Origin: Zonotrichia leucophrys gambelii
Taxonomy: Eukaryota; Chordata; Aves; Passeriformes; Passerellidae
Direction of reading: 5' to 3'
Length of the DNA: 64,000 nt
Assembly: GCF_028769735.1 (NCBI RefSeq)
Contig: NC_088173.1
Coordinates: 18,788,038 to 18,852,037 of the forward strand
Shown one piece after another: positions 39,127 to 51,850 of the stretch (the first letter of the stretch is position 1; each line of letters opens with the position of its first letter). Made by a program: the position numbers and the translations under genes. The notes below the pieces were generated by a model. The model was not told the DNA's origin and ran no database searches. It worked only from the letters and a program-made list of their open reading frames with translations.

Positions 39127-42100
39127 GCTGACTTTTCACTCTAAGAGGCTGAGCTGAGCACTAAGTCCATTTTAAATTATGTTTTTCAACAGACAGCGTC
39201 AGCTTTTCAGAAGAGAGCTGCGTGGCAAATGTAGGTCAACAGAAGGTAAGACTGCATAGGAGGATCACCACTAAGAAATGAAAGCAGACTGGGTTTTATT
39301 CAATGATAATTCTAGGTAACTGTAAATACTATGTGAAATTACAGAAAATAATGAAAGAAGCATTAAAAGTTTGTGGACTTCAAGCAATAGAATTGCTTAT
39401 ACAGGAATGTTTCACCAGCAAAATATCTATTGCATTAAAATGTGTTGCTAGCTAATTTTTTAATCCTTTTTAATAGTCTATGGCATTCACACATCTTTTT
39501 TGCTGATCTCAGAGAGCTTAGTTCATCCTATTGAACAGCAGCACAGAAAAGAGGATGGCTGCTCTAGGAAACAACAAAAAATATTGTCACTTCCCTAGGA
39601 AAAACTGCAAAACAAGAAGGATTTTCATCAGCTTCCACCTACAAACAAGTGATACAAGTTAACCTGCATATTCTACATCAATTATTTAAGCTAAGGAATC
39701 AAGTAACTAAGCACATAATCATTAAAAACTGTGTTAAAAAGGGTACCTAAAGGGATAGCTTGTCCTATAACACCTCAACAACAGGATGACTGTGACATGT
39801 TTCTGGACATCCACGTATTTTACTGCTGCACTGGAGACAAGCAGGTAAATAAACCTTCCTTGTGGTCAATGGCTTAAAGCTACTGGTTCACATCTGGTCT
39901 ACAGCCTCACTGATTAACTCCATGCATCATTTTGCATCACATTTTTTATGTATTATGAGGAGGCACCTGTACTTTTCCCATTGTTTGTATTTTTCAATTC
40001 AGTGCTATAATCTGAGCAAATACAACCTCACAATGTGTATCTATGATAGCAGAAAGCTAAAAAGCACACAGATGTCCTAACAGCTGAACAACACAGAAAT
40101 ACATTGTACTGGTGTAAGTACATTCTGTTAAGTTCAACTTCTCTTCATTTAGGCAGTCTTAGGTTCACACCGTTCAAGTCATACACTGACTATACATCAC
40201 TCTTACTACAGATTTGAAGGCTTCTTGTATACTTGCCAGCCTGCACTTGCCTGGAAAAATGAAAAATAAAATAATTCATTCATGAGAATCTACTAAAGAA
40301 ATAATTAGAATTGTTCAATAGAAAAACAATAGTGTAAGGTCCAGACAGACCTTCCTCTTAGCTCACTATGAATTTCAGTGCACTGATCAAACTGAAAATG
40401 GGTCACAAAAAAAGTTCTTCACCTAGAAATTTTTACTGCAACAGCTCAGAATCAAACAAATCTGTTTAGATTCCAAATGTTGTTGCACAGATGCTGGGAA
40501 ACACATCTGTACCAGTGTTTCTGTAAAGTAGTCTGTTTACAACTAGCATGTTTTTCCATGTGAGAACAATCAAATCCAGAAGGTGTTTGTTGCTTTCCTA
40601 TGGGAAGAACTGATTTAAATCATCATGTACAGTGCAAACTAGCAGCCCAAAAAGAACTTAGGAATTTTAGCCAAAAAAACAACAAAAGAAGTTGATGTGC
40701 AGTCAGAGCTTGGATTTTGCCTGGGGAAAAATTGTAGCTAATGCTGGTTCTGGAAGATTTATACTACAATCAGTGGAATTCTTGCAGGAACAAGAGATTT
40801 GCATACACAGTTGTTGTACAATTGTTGGCAGTATTTTATGTTGTTTTTAAAGAAAAATTTTTACCACCATTCCCAGCTCAGTTCTTGCTCAAGCTGTATG
40901 ACAACTAAGCTTTCAGTGCGGAAACACAAAACCACCTATAACTCTGTATGTAGCAACTTTAATCCACACAAAGCCAAAAATCAATTTTTAATTAGTGAAA
41001 TAGCTCGAGAAATCATGTTCTTATACGATGTTTGTGATCTTGTGGAAGCTAAGAGCAAAAATACCATTGACTTTAAAGTAAATAAGGTTGAACTTGGCAT
41101 CCTCAAGCCCTTTCCCATCTAACTTATTTAAGGCTGGGTCTCAACGAGGCAAAAATTCCATGTACTTCTAGTACATGTAGTCATGTTCTCAGTTGAATGG
41201 ACGTGGTATGACTGAAAAACACTGTTTAGGAGCAGGCTAGAAAACCTAAAGCCACATTAGCTGACCAAACTAAAGAGAAAACTACTTAATCATACTCAGT
41301 TACTTTCATTTTGCTCACAAGATTGAAGGACAGGCTCCAATCTGCTTACAAAGACTACCCCAACTGTTTAACAGTAGCATGTCACTAGAAAAGTGTGACA
41401 AAGGCAGCACAGAAAGCTATGACTTTTATATTGCATCCAGAAAGCTATTCTAGCCTGTTATACACCCATAGATTTTTTTCCATCAGCATTTCAAAGTGCA
41501 CAGCAAAAGGCAGGTTTTGATGAATAAGAGTCAATGGACTATTTATAATCTTGGTTAAAGACTGAATTTCCTGCACTTCTAAAATTATAAATATTACTTC
41601 ACTTATTTTAGTGAGCTACCTTTATATCTCTATTTTGGATAAGAAATTTAAAGAGTAGCAATATGACAAAAAGTAATATCTTAAGATACAAATTAAAAAA
41701 ACAGTAAAATAACTAGCAGTAATACTCCCCAGCAGGCAATCAAGATTCAATGTTCTTCTATTTACTATTAACCAGACAGCAATTTTTGCAGGAAAAGCTG
41801 TCTGACTTAAAGGAGAAACCCCATGTAAGGGAAAAAAAATCTATCTTTTCTGGAAGATGTATTTTAAGTGAATCAGACCAAATAGAAATAAATAAGCAGT
41901 GAAAAAGCAAACAAAGCATATACTGGCTCCCATTGTTTGTCTGGACGCTGTATGTGTACAGCTGTACTCACACAGAGCACACTCTTGCAAAAGACAGAAA
42001 ATTTTATTTTGAACCTTCTGTCACCCACTAGAAAGTAAAGAAAAGAGTAAGCAAAAGGCCTGAAAAAAATACATGCTTCAGTAAGTACGACACTGTAAGG

Positions 42101-43318
42101 AAAAGATCAGCACTGGTCCTAGAAGCCTGAAGCAATTAAGACACTTCATTTCTCCACTGATGTAGGAGGCAGGGTACACCAAGGTTTCAAGGCAGAGATC
42201 AAAACTGAGCTCATGCTGGAACACCTCTCAATCACAGAAATAAGGCAACATACTTATGGATGCTAAATGCAGAGTGTCTGCTGAGAACTTTGTCTCTTTA
42301 CCCATCCACTGGGATGCCTGGATATCATGCAAATAAACCATTATGGGGGATAGAGAGGGTGGGGAGAGGAAAAAAAAGCCTAAACCCCTAACATTCAAGA
42401 CTACCAAATGCCTTTGGTAAAAAAAACCCCAAAATCTATTTTAAGTTACATTGAAGTTAAGTTCAAAGGTAAGTTCTCTTTTGAAAAAGACAAAGCTTAC
42501 ACAAAACCAGGGAAAGCAGTCTCTCCTGTATTTCTGGAATCTAAGGACATGCCTTTGGAATGCATGGAGGAGAAAGATCTTAGAAAAACTCCAAAATCAC
42601 AAAAAGGAGACGTTATAGTGCTATTGAAAAACAATCATCAGGGTGTTGTTTTGTTTTTCAGAGGATTTGGGTTTTGGATGCTTGTTGGTTTGCTAAGTTT
42701 TTTGACAAAAAAACCTTCTGAAATTCCGAGCATTCATTACCATCAGAGACATGATATTAGGAACACTGAAGGACTGTGGATGTAATCACGTATCAGAAAA
42801 TTCTGCCCCAATCTTTACTCTCCTTTTCCAAGATCATCTAGAGAAAAGTGAGAACAAGTCCTTGAAGGATTAATGCTATCTTTAGGGTTATTTTCTCTAC
42901 TTTTAATTATCAAATCAAAAATAACAAAATTTTAAAAAGCAGGGGGAGGGGTTCAAGAGAAAAAAAAATTCCTCTTCCCATCTCAAAGAAGAGAAATTGT
43001 AACAAATAACTGAAAATCCTTAGAAAAGACAATCTGGCTCTTACAGTGAAGGGACACAGCTCTTTCCCCTAGAGTCAACAAAGACTGTGGTCAAGGCACA
43101 CTGAGTTGAGCCGCCTAAGGCTTCATCCCCAGCTTTGCTACAGACTTTTGTGGACAAATGCCAAAGCAATTATTTCATCTATCAATTCCTATTTATTATT
43201 CAGGCTATTCAATAGAGTTTGCTTCAGCAAAGTTTCAAGTCCTATGCTCCAAGAATGAACTTGCAGCAGTTGAAGAGTTGGTGTGAGACAGATAAGGGCT
43301 GGAGTTGTGAAGGCTGTT

Positions 43319-43334
43319 AAAAAAAAAAAAAAAA
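43319..43334. repeat. Poly(A) run, 16 bases
   Basis: An uninterrupted A run. No AATAAA lies within the 30 bases upstream, so a retrocopy tail is not supported. Confidence 0.95.
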
Positions 43335-44079
43335 GGAAAATTTAACTCTAAGGACAGAAAAATTCTACTGCAGTCAAAACAGGGAACAGCAGAACTACTT
43401 AAATTACAGCTATATTAAAAAAAAGGCATTTGTTCATCCTGTCTTAGTTCAAAGCAACACAAATCCAAAAAATAAATTTTCATATGGGCTTTTGTACAAG
43501 TATACATTTAATTTCTTTTTTTCACTATAAAAAGGGAATGCTGCCTTGTACTCTGGTTACACCAATGTCTAAGAGTCAGTTTATTATGTTAAGTATTCTA
43601 ATATTAAATCAATGACACACTGTGGATGCCTCACTCTTGTTATACATCTAAACAATAAATGTGGCAACTCATACAACCAGTACAGTGGTATAACTGATAA
43701 GCTCACACAGTCTTGCAGCACAAATATTTCTGGTCCATCACCACCCACGGCAAAGGAATGTCTTCCAGATGTTCATGGTTCCCCATAACCCATTGGTCAC
43801 AGTTCATGCTACTTCAGAGAAACAGAGAAACTTGACTTCACAAAGCATCATATAGAGATTGCTATTAAATGATACTGATAAAGAACTTGTTATTTTAATC
43901 TTTAAAAATGAGAATAAAACACAGACAGTGGGATCAGAAAGAAACTGATTCATGTGCCAGGAGAGAAAATGAGCAATTCAGAAGAGAGTGGTGTGTGATA
44001 CATACTAGAGACTAGTTCCTCCTCAGAGCCCTCACAAGACAAACAGACCTATAAGTCTAACATTGTTCAGGAATATATG

Positions 44080-45290
44080 CGTTATCACACTCCTTGACAT
44101 TATTTAGCATGACAAATTAGGAAAGCAGAGGAGATGCAAAACTATGCAAATATGTACTATCATCAGTGAGAATAATTACATTATTTTAAGCTTTAATGTG
44201 ACTCCTATAATAGCAATCTTTAAACAATTGCTAATAACTTTTTTATTTTATGTTTCGGTCCATTCTGCATTACATGTTTTTTAAAGCGTATGGTACTCTT
44301 CAGGTAACAGCCCTTAAGATCTAAGCTGGAGTTTTTTGGTTATATGCTTACCACTTCCATTCCTCCTTGGGATCCATGTCTCTTCAATAATAGTAAAAAC
44401 ATGAAAACAATTCTTTCCTTTATGAACTTTTTAAGTTAAATATATTTGAACTAATGTAATTAAGAGTATGTTGCACAGTCCCTGTACACCACACAATTCA
44501 TCAGCAGAAAAGCTCTTTTTTTCCCCCCATAGTTTTAAAGACTTCCAACACCATCATCTCATTTTCAGTCGCTAGTTAAACAACCTCCAATACAGCATCG
44601 GTAAAAGATAGAATAGTACTGTATTGATGTTCCCTTCAAAATTAGCTGAAGATACATTAAGTAAACAATAATTTTTTTAAAAAATCTATAAATAGGCATC
44701 AGGCTAATAGTTATTACATTCAATAATTTAGGATGATGTGCATGACAGCTTCGACCTCCAAAATAATTTAGCGCCTTGAGCTGAGATTAAATGCAGAACA
44801 TTAATTTTTCCCTCTGGTTGTCAAGCCAACCAAGAGGCCCGTCAAATCTATTTAAATTAAGCCTGCATCATGTAATGATATTAAAGGGGATAAAATATTA
44901 ATATAGGTCTGTGATAGAACATTGGACAAAATAGCTGCAGTAAGGCAGCTTTAATTTACTACACCAACAATCTGTCTTCACGCTGAAAGCAGGATTTAAC
45001 GGTCCAAAGGAATGCATATTTGAGTTGATATTATATGCTAACTTATAAAATTACATTGATTTGAATTGCTGAGAATATTTAGCAGTATTATGTAGAACAA
45101 AAAAACCTTATGATTTCCAAGTTAATTCTACTGATGTAGGGAAAAAATAATATTGGATCAAAGTCATGATGTCTGTGTGTGTCCCATAAGCAGATGTTAT
45201 TTCAGCAATAGCAGTATGGCTGCATCCATTTATTGCCAGCAATGAATTTTCTTCCTTCAGCTAAAGCATGACAAATGTCATTCAAAACTT
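44080..45290. promoter_or_regulatory. Probable conserved non-coding element (enhancer-like)
   Basis: About 1.2 kb with the texture of vertebrate conserved non-coding elements: even composition, few long homopolymers, and many developmental factor words. Visible motifs are an exact POU octamer ATGCAAAT (44144-44151) and a related ATGCATAT (45012-45019). There is also a MEIS/TGIF-type TGACAGC (44743-44749). Many homeodomain TAAT cores cluster in the core at about 44690-45070, including CATTAATTTTTCCC, TTTAAATTAAGCC, CATGTAATGATATTAAAGG and AGCTTTAATTT. No frame is open through it and no transposon was recognised. In gene deserts such elements usually regulate a distant developmental gene. Which gene cannot be told from this sequence. 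The call rests on pattern impression and needs an alignment. Confidence 0.45.
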
Positions 45291-46363
45291 CAATATTTCA
45301 TTATATAAAAAAAAAATTTGAAAGCGTATGTAGACTCCCAGACCAAAGACAAACAACTCTGAATATTTAGGCTATGGGTACTTTATGACAACAGTAAGGT
45401 TTCAGCTGTCATTACAGATCTGCTCAAAAGAAAGAATAGTAAAGGGGATCAAAACGAAACTAGTATGTGCAGCTTCCCAGAAAAAAAAAAGGAAATCCAA
45501 ACCCTGTAGATTTAGACATGTATCATTTCAATGATAAATGGGATTGTTCATGTTTACCAACAATACCACAAACATCCAGAATATATTCAATATCACATTC
45601 TTCCACTCCATCACAGTTACTTTTATTTTTAAAATTTCCAGATCATTTACTGTTCTAATCTCTGGGATACCAACTAGAATGCAGACTTGAAAATATATCC
45701 TGTGTCACCTAAATTCAGAAACTATCCTGCACACAGCTAGTTTGCAAAGGCATTGCTGATAAATGTCAAAAACTGGAACAAGGTCTAAATTTTTTATTGC
45801 TTTTTGTCCATATGATGGTGTGTCTCTTGTGCAAAATCTTGTTTCCTAGAAGAACTGAAAACCTAAAAGGTAAAGTCCTGATCTTAGTGCACTTTATTGC
45901 TAATCAGTGGAAACACAAAAAAAAAAGGCAAGCAAAAAAAGGGTGTATAGAGTACTTCATATAAAACATGGCAGGTAAGGAAAAGGTTCGGATTTACCAG
46001 GGCAGAGTGGGCACAGCTTGAGTAGGCTATGATGGTATTTGTGGCAAGGCTCCAAGTTAGTTCCCAAATATGAAGCTTTTTTCACAAAGCTGGTCCATCA
46101 AGCCCAGTCAAGGTTGCTAATTGCATTTAACTGAAAGTCAGTAACTCTAACAGACCAAAACATTGGGCTCTGTATATTCCTTAAACACACATTCAATGCA
46201 AGCTCATTCAGCCTTAGCATATTATAGACTCAGAAGTGATAGATAAGAACACCCAGGGTAAGGTGAATACCTAACAAATTGTCTGCCCAAATGGCTGCTG
46301 AAGAATGACCCCAATGAGCATTTCACTAGATATGCCATAGTCTGTGTCACTTCTCATGCCAGC
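45291..46363. other. Unique non-coding DNA
   Basis: No gene or repeat body was recognised. Short A runs occur at about 45309-45317 and 45920-45929. Confidence 0.6.
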
Positions 46364-46387
46364 TTTTTTTTTTTTTTCCTTTTTTAG

Positions 46388-46478
46388 TGTTCATCCATAC
46401 TGCACAGAACATGTGGCATTCATATCCATGCCACAGACCCCGCAACAAATCCTTTCCCACACACAGGAAGGACATAAG
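46388..46478 (+). other. Candidate exon (91 nt), unidentified
   Basis: It is preceded by a long T/C tract ending CCTTTTTTAG (AG at 46386-46387) and followed by AAG/GTAAGTGG (donor GT at 46479), an almost ideal donor. Two frames are open throughout; one reads VHPYCTEHVAFISMPQTPQQ in its first 20 codons. No family was recognised. The upstream T run of 14 (46364-46377) may be a simple repeat that happens to act as a pyrimidine tract. It could equally be an exon of a long non-coding RNA or pure chance. Confidence 0.27.
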
Positions 46479-47380
46479 GTAAGTGGTTATGAACAAGGAA
46501 TTCATTTATGCCTGAGCTGACAGCTTTGATTCAAACTATAATTTCTACCAAAGGAGTTCTAGACTGTACTACCTTCACACTGCAAGACCAAAGCAGTTAC
46601 AATTTTGACTCCCATGTTTCTCCAATGAATGAAAGGCTTGACACTATTATATTTTGGAAAGTATTGGTTTGCTAGAAAATCAGGCACTCCCCAGTGGTTG
46701 ATGGGACATAGAGGGCATAGGCCATAATTTACTACAGATCATGCTTGAAGTTAAAAAACAGCATTTTAGCAGAAGACACATGGCTAATTAGAGAGCAGAG
46801 TGAAATTAATAATCTGAATCCACTTTTTAAATCAATTGTTCCCATTTAAAGGCTGGTGAAACTGAAATATTGAGCAATGTGTAAAATATACAGCAATTCA
46901 ATAAAAGTAAGATGTGTTAGGATTTATTTGTTTGCTGACAACATTTGTTTTGTAAATTTTTGTAAACCGACTGCCCTGTTTGTTGCCCATCCAATCCACC
47001 TATATTTTGGTCCTTTGGTGTGCTTCGCACCTCTCACAAATTAAAATTAAGTCAGCTGTGGAACATAAAAGGTGCTACAAGCATGTAGTGTCAGTTATGC
47101 GTCAATAAATAAAAATAAAATAGACAAGTAAAAGGGAAGGAATGCAGATGATACCTAGGAAAAACTACCCACACAGAACAAATACCAGAAAAAGACCAGA
47201 AAGGAAAAAGAAAAAAAAAAAAAAAAAAACACACCAAAAAAAACCAACCACAACCTCACACACAGCTATAGAAAAAAAGGAAAGAAAAGGACCAACGTAA
47301 AGACGACTTCTAAGCTTTCAGATACTAAGTTTAAAGCAGAGGAAAAACACAAGAAAAGCATATACTTGCCACAGAATTAC
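46479..47380. other. Non-coding DNA with an A-rich and A/C stretch
   Basis: No gene was recognised. AAATAAAAATAAAATAG-type sequence lies at about 47105-47122. A 19-base A run at 47211-47229 is followed by an A/C tract to about 47262. Confidence 0.6.
47211..47262. repeat. Poly(A) run followed by A/C-only tract
   Basis: Nineteen A in a row (47211-47229) followed by CACACCAAAAAAAACCAACCACAACC-type sequence with no G and almost no T. It belongs to the A/C tract class seen at several other places in the window. Confidence 0.9.
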
Positions 47381-47486
47381 CTCAACCTTCTCCAAATATT
47401 TACTTCACCCTCATGCTCTGAGGCAGAATCTGTTCCATAGACACTTTTAACTTCACATTTTAACTCCTGTGTAAAGACCACAACAC
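47381..47486 (-). other. Candidate exon (106 nt), unidentified
   Basis: On the minus strand a T-rich tract ends TTTTTCTATTTAG (the AG corresponds to 47487-47488). It is followed by 106 nt with one open frame of 34 codons, starting VVVFTQELKCEVKSVYGTDS and ending in INIWRRL-like sequence (NIWRRLR in the track of this frame). The frame is then followed by GAG/GTAATT (donor at 47379-47380). The residue mix is protein-like, but I recognise no family. The donor is only moderate. It lies about 0.9 kb from the plus-strand candidate exon at 46388-46478 and on the opposite strand, so the two cannot share a transcript. Confidence 0.27.
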
Positions 47487-50399
47487 CTAAATAGAAAAAC
47501 CAACAAAAAAATAGAGAACCATTTGCTTGTTTGCTTGTCAATTTGACTTCATTACTAACCAGCAGGTCAGAAGGATACTTTCCATTTTCTTGGGAAGTTC
47601 TGTTTAGCAATTTTTATACTGTGAGGATGTTTAACAGTTCTGCTTTCACTGAGCTTACGTTTGAACATCAGCACTTGATCTCTGTGCGAGTTCTCCGTCC
47701 CCAGTGCTGTGCAAGAGGAGCACAAGGCTGCAGAGTTTTACAGCACATCTCAGTTTGCATCCAGAGACAGTGCCAAGTTCTGTGCCCAAAAGCCACCAAA
47801 ACAGAACTGGAAAAACAGAACCACAAGTTGCAACACACAGCACTTTAATCATAGGGAGAAGGGAATCAGCAAATTGCAGTAAATTATCTGACTAAAGATT
47901 ATTGGTTTAGTCTCAAAGCTGAGCACATTAACATTTGCTAAATGTTACCTTTTTACATTTTTATAACAATTTACTGGATTGCTCAGTCTTGTAATGTTTA
48001 CAGAAGACACTGAATTTTTATCTACACCTTCTTTGGAAGGTGTGAAGTAGGTCTTGACCTGCTTTATATCCTGGATGATTTCTGGGCATTTCAGTTTTTC
48101 TGTTCAGGTATGATACCAGGTACTCATTAGGGCACTTCCACACATGAAGAGCATTGTTGACATCTGGCTATTGCTTTTCTTAGAAGACAAGAGTGCACAC
48201 TTAGAATTTCTTTTTATGACACATTGACACCAGAAAAATTACTTTAAAGAGAAGTAAGTTTTATACTAGGATCTTAGAGGCTGTGGATCTCTAGCTGTCC
48301 ACAGTCATATCAGCAATAAAGCCCATCAACTGTCCTCTTAGGAGATTTGAGGTTTTTGTCATGATATATTGCAGAATTTTGTCAGTTGGATATCACATCA
48401 AAGCAGTGCCTCCTTGGACACATTGCTCCTAGATGCTTTGAAGAGAAGAATCAGAACACTGAATATGACCCCATGTCAGAGGGGTACCTGGGACAATATC
48501 TTCAGGCAAAGAGCTCACATCATTATAAGGCACCAAAGGAAACAACTGCTGCAATTCAAACAGCTGAATTTTTTCTGAGTATACCTGAAAGCAACAGCCA
48601 TCCTAAAGCATGTCAGATTATCATTACTCTTTGTTCTATCCTTCCTTTCAGTATGAAATTAAATATCAAGAGACCTGGAGCTGGCAGAAAGCCGAGAGCA
48701 ACTTCAATGGTGGTAGCTAAGAGCCACATCATTTGAATTCATACAAGGCCAGCATGGATAATCTGTCCTGCACATCCCTGTGGAGGGAATGAGCAGAAAA
48801 TCAGAAGATTTCCCTATTCTGAAAGCAAAATGAAAGGTAGAAAGTAATATCTTTGTCTGTAATTTGAATCAGCATCATCAAATGTAAATAGTCTTCATCC
48901 TTTCATTTACCCCATACACATAATTTCAAGGTAAGGAAACAACAAAACACAGGTAAGCACAGTAAAACACCTTTGTGTCCAACAATGCAAATGAAACACC
49001 AACTGCCATTTTTATAAATTTTTACAATTGAATTATCCTAGAAAATCAAGTTTTATTAAATACTGTTCAGGTAACTGAATCAAAGTCTCCACACAGGAGA
49101 AATAGAAGGATCTGAAACAGAGGCACAGAAGAACAAGAATGGCAATAACAGAGGGCAGTAGACATGAACAACCTAAACAAACTGGAACATCACTCCACAC
49201 AGGGAGACATGTCTTGCCTCAAGCTAATCCTGTTTTTCTGACAACAAATAATGATCTAAACCAATTTCCAAACAATTTCTGGAGGCTGATGCACACTTGC
49301 ATCAGTTTCTAATTTTTTTGCCTTATGCCCTGATTCATCAAACAATTTCAAATTCCACACTGTATTAATCAAGGAATTATTCCCATAGCATTCCAACACT
49401 AAATATCTTTGGAAAAGGTCAGCAACAGATATCAAGTTATGCTAGCTGTCACAATTTCATAATGTCACCACTATAAAACTGGAGTCAGCTGTTGATGATT
49501 CTCAAATGTGTGCTTTCCCCAGATGTACTATCAACAGAATTACAGCATCTATGACAGTAAAACTTAAAGGATAGCTAACCACCCCTTGTCCCTAAAATGG
49601 GGAAGAACATTTATGTATTGAGTACAGGGACCTTAAACCACCTTTTGACATTTCTTTTAGTGCAGCAGAACAGCTCTACCTACTCCCTACTTTAGAAAAA
49701 CCCAAAACCCAACTGTTGCCCACACCACTTTTCACATACTTAGATAATATTCACACGATTTCCACAGTATAACTAACTTACATTCTTGTAAGCTCTGAGA
49801 ACACATACTCTCTTTGAAGAACACAGATTCACATATTTTGAGTCAGTTCTGCTTGTGTCTTTCAGTAAGACACCTGTTGGACTAAATTCACTTCCCTAAA
49901 ATACTCTGATGTTTCACCTTCCTGCAGTCCAAGCAATGATGCTGTTACCAGTCAAGGCATCTTGGGTAGGACAGAGGTGATGCTTCATGCTAATTTATTA
50001 ATTTATTAGAATACTCTGCAGCATTGGGACTTTTGGATCTCATTCCCAAATGGAAAAAAAATTGCTCTTCTTCCATGTCTGTCCAGGCTGCAGCAGAAAA
50101 TAGAAATGGTACACTTTGAAACCTCCCCCATATATAGTACTTCACTCAGAGATACATCACAAAGATTTTGTAGAAAACATACTCTTTTTTTCCCCACCTG
50201 AGAAGAAATTTCTTAATTTCACTATTACTGACCAAGCAATTTTTTTTTCCTCAAAATTACATTAAATACAACAGACAGGGTATCGTATATGGGGATAATT
50301 TAATTCATAAGGTATTTTCCCATGGCTCACTACTTGCAATTGATTAGGATCATCTACTAAGAGATTCCACTCTGTAGACTCCATATATCACATTTTCAG

Positions 50400-50515
50400 C
50401 TCACACATTTAATGAGACATTAATATGCCTTGGCTAAAGCACATAGTAAATGAAACCCAGATTTTTATGCATTTTATACACACCTTCAGAATAATGCATA
50501 TTCATTTAATGTCTG
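50400..50515. promoter_or_regulatory. Possible conserved non-coding element
   Basis: A compact run of homeodomain and octamer-like words: CATTAATATGCC, TTTTATGCATTTTATA and ATGCATATTCAT (50494-50505) followed by TTAATG. There are few homopolymers. This was judged by eye only. Confidence 0.22.
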
Positions 50516-50816
50516 TGGAAAAGCAGTGCTGCTTTTGTTTGATGTCCTTAGAATAGCAGACCTATCAAAGTAACAAATTAAAACCTCCAAATTGCTTTGC
50601 TGACAAAAAACCTTGATTTCATCTAACATTCTGCATTCACTGCAAAGGCAGATCATCTCTTTGATTTTGCACTTTTTTTAAAGTTAGTTAGTCTGTTCAG
50701 CTTTGCTTAGAGAACAACCAAAATCAGGAAAGGTTTTTCATTTTTGGAACTGATGAGTTAATGGGCTCAATTATACCACCTTATGAATAGTAAAAGTAAT
50801 CAACTTGACCAAGGAC

Positions 50817-50852
50817 TAAAACAAAACCACCAAAAAAAACCCCAAAACCCCC
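50817..50852. repeat. A/C-only tract
   Basis: The sequence is made of A and C only, with the pattern AAAACCACC, AAAAAAAACCCC, AAAACCCCC. The complementary strand is T/G with runs of up to five G. Confidence 0.9.
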
Positions 50853-51850
50853 ATATATTTCAAAATTGGGCACAGTAAAATATGGTCTTTGATCTATTTA
50901 CAGTGGCCAAGGGGACTCCCTCACCCTAGTTTCATAGCCAGCAACTTCATGAGGCACAAACACAGACTCAAGACCCTGTCCTAAATATGCTTTTAAAACA
51001 AAGAAAAGATGGTAGATAGCGAGAAAATATGTCTCAGAATGTGTCTTGCATTGGTGATGCATTTGCTTTAACTGTTTGGAACACTGAAAATCTAGAGCAA
51101 GTTTCTGCTTCACATCTTAGCTGGTTTTGGCGCTTCGTAACACCACAGGTCACAAATCAAATGCAAATGTTACTTTTTAAGCTACCTCAAGGCAGATGAC
51201 TTGGCCAAAATTAACTAAGAGTTCAAGAATCCTATTTTAGGGAACCTCAGCCTTCAGGATGAGCTATAGTGGTGCAAGGCCTGGAGAGTTCAATCTCCCC
51301 TCTAAACACCACTGACAGCAGAAACACAAGAACCTACAGGACAAGAGGGTAGCTGAGAAAATACTCTGACCAAATACATCTGGCTGTTTCCATAGCTCAT
51401 TTCAATGAGTTATTTAATCACACAGAATTCTATGGTCTTGCCAAGATAGTAAAAAAAATCCTTTCAGAGCAGGCTATACTGGAGAGTACCATTATGTACC
51501 CCAAAACTGTCTTTCAAACTAAATGCACAAGAATAAGTTGGAAACGGACTCATTCTCTCCAAACAATTTGATACTGTAGTGCAGCCTGCCAGAATTAGCT
51601 CCTAAGTTTTCTGACCTTTCCATTTTTACCTATCTATAATATGGAGGTTATCATTCTGCCAATTGAGTGAGAAAAGATTAATTAATGCCTGTGATATTAT
51701 GGAGGTGGAAGACAAATAACTCCTGGAAGACATTTCTTTTTCCCATAGATATGGGGGCATTTACTGCATTTTCAAAAGCTTTCCATTAAATTAACAAGTT
51801 GCTGTGTATTTCAGTAATCATGATGGTTTTCAGCTGCATCAATTACACTT

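Larger units (their letters stand above)
37371..44079. other. Unique AT-rich non-coding DNA, about 6.7 kb
   Basis: No gene was recognised. It holds homopolymer runs at 38642-38655 (A), 39111-39126 (T) and 43319-43334 (A), a small duplication at 38266-38304 and an A/C tract at 42419-42434. The open frame at 42408-42785 (125 codons) is lysine-rich because of A-rich sequence and contains the chance hydrophobic word FWMLVGLLSFL. I do not think it is a gene. A strong-looking donor (GTGAGTAAC) on the minus strand at 38831-38839 has no matching clean acceptor. Confidence 0.55.
47489..51850. other. Unique non-coding DNA, about 4.4 kb
   Basis: No gene was recognised. Overlapping frames at 48369-48736 are open for up to 116 codons. 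A strong acceptor-like CCTTCCTTTCAG ends near 48651 and opens a frame reading YEIKYQETWSWQKAESNFNG, which stops soon after without a donor. A/C tracts lie at 49696-49712 and 50817-50852. Confidence 0.55.

Noticed and set aside
40000..40112. Acceptor-like TTTTTCAATTCAG with donor GTAAGTAC on the plus strand
   Set aside because: Every frame between them has a stop. Without transcript data it cannot be separated from chance.
42408..42785. 125-codon plus-strand frame with a hydrophobic segment
   Set aside because: It is lysine-rich because of A runs, includes an A/C tract translated as KKTPK, and shows no family motif or splice or promoter context.
48651..48720. Strong acceptor followed by YEIKYQETWSWQKAESNFNG, vaguely like the start of a C-type lectin domain
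   Set aside because: It stops after 22 codons without a donor, and the cysteine expected after the W-x-x-A pattern is missing.
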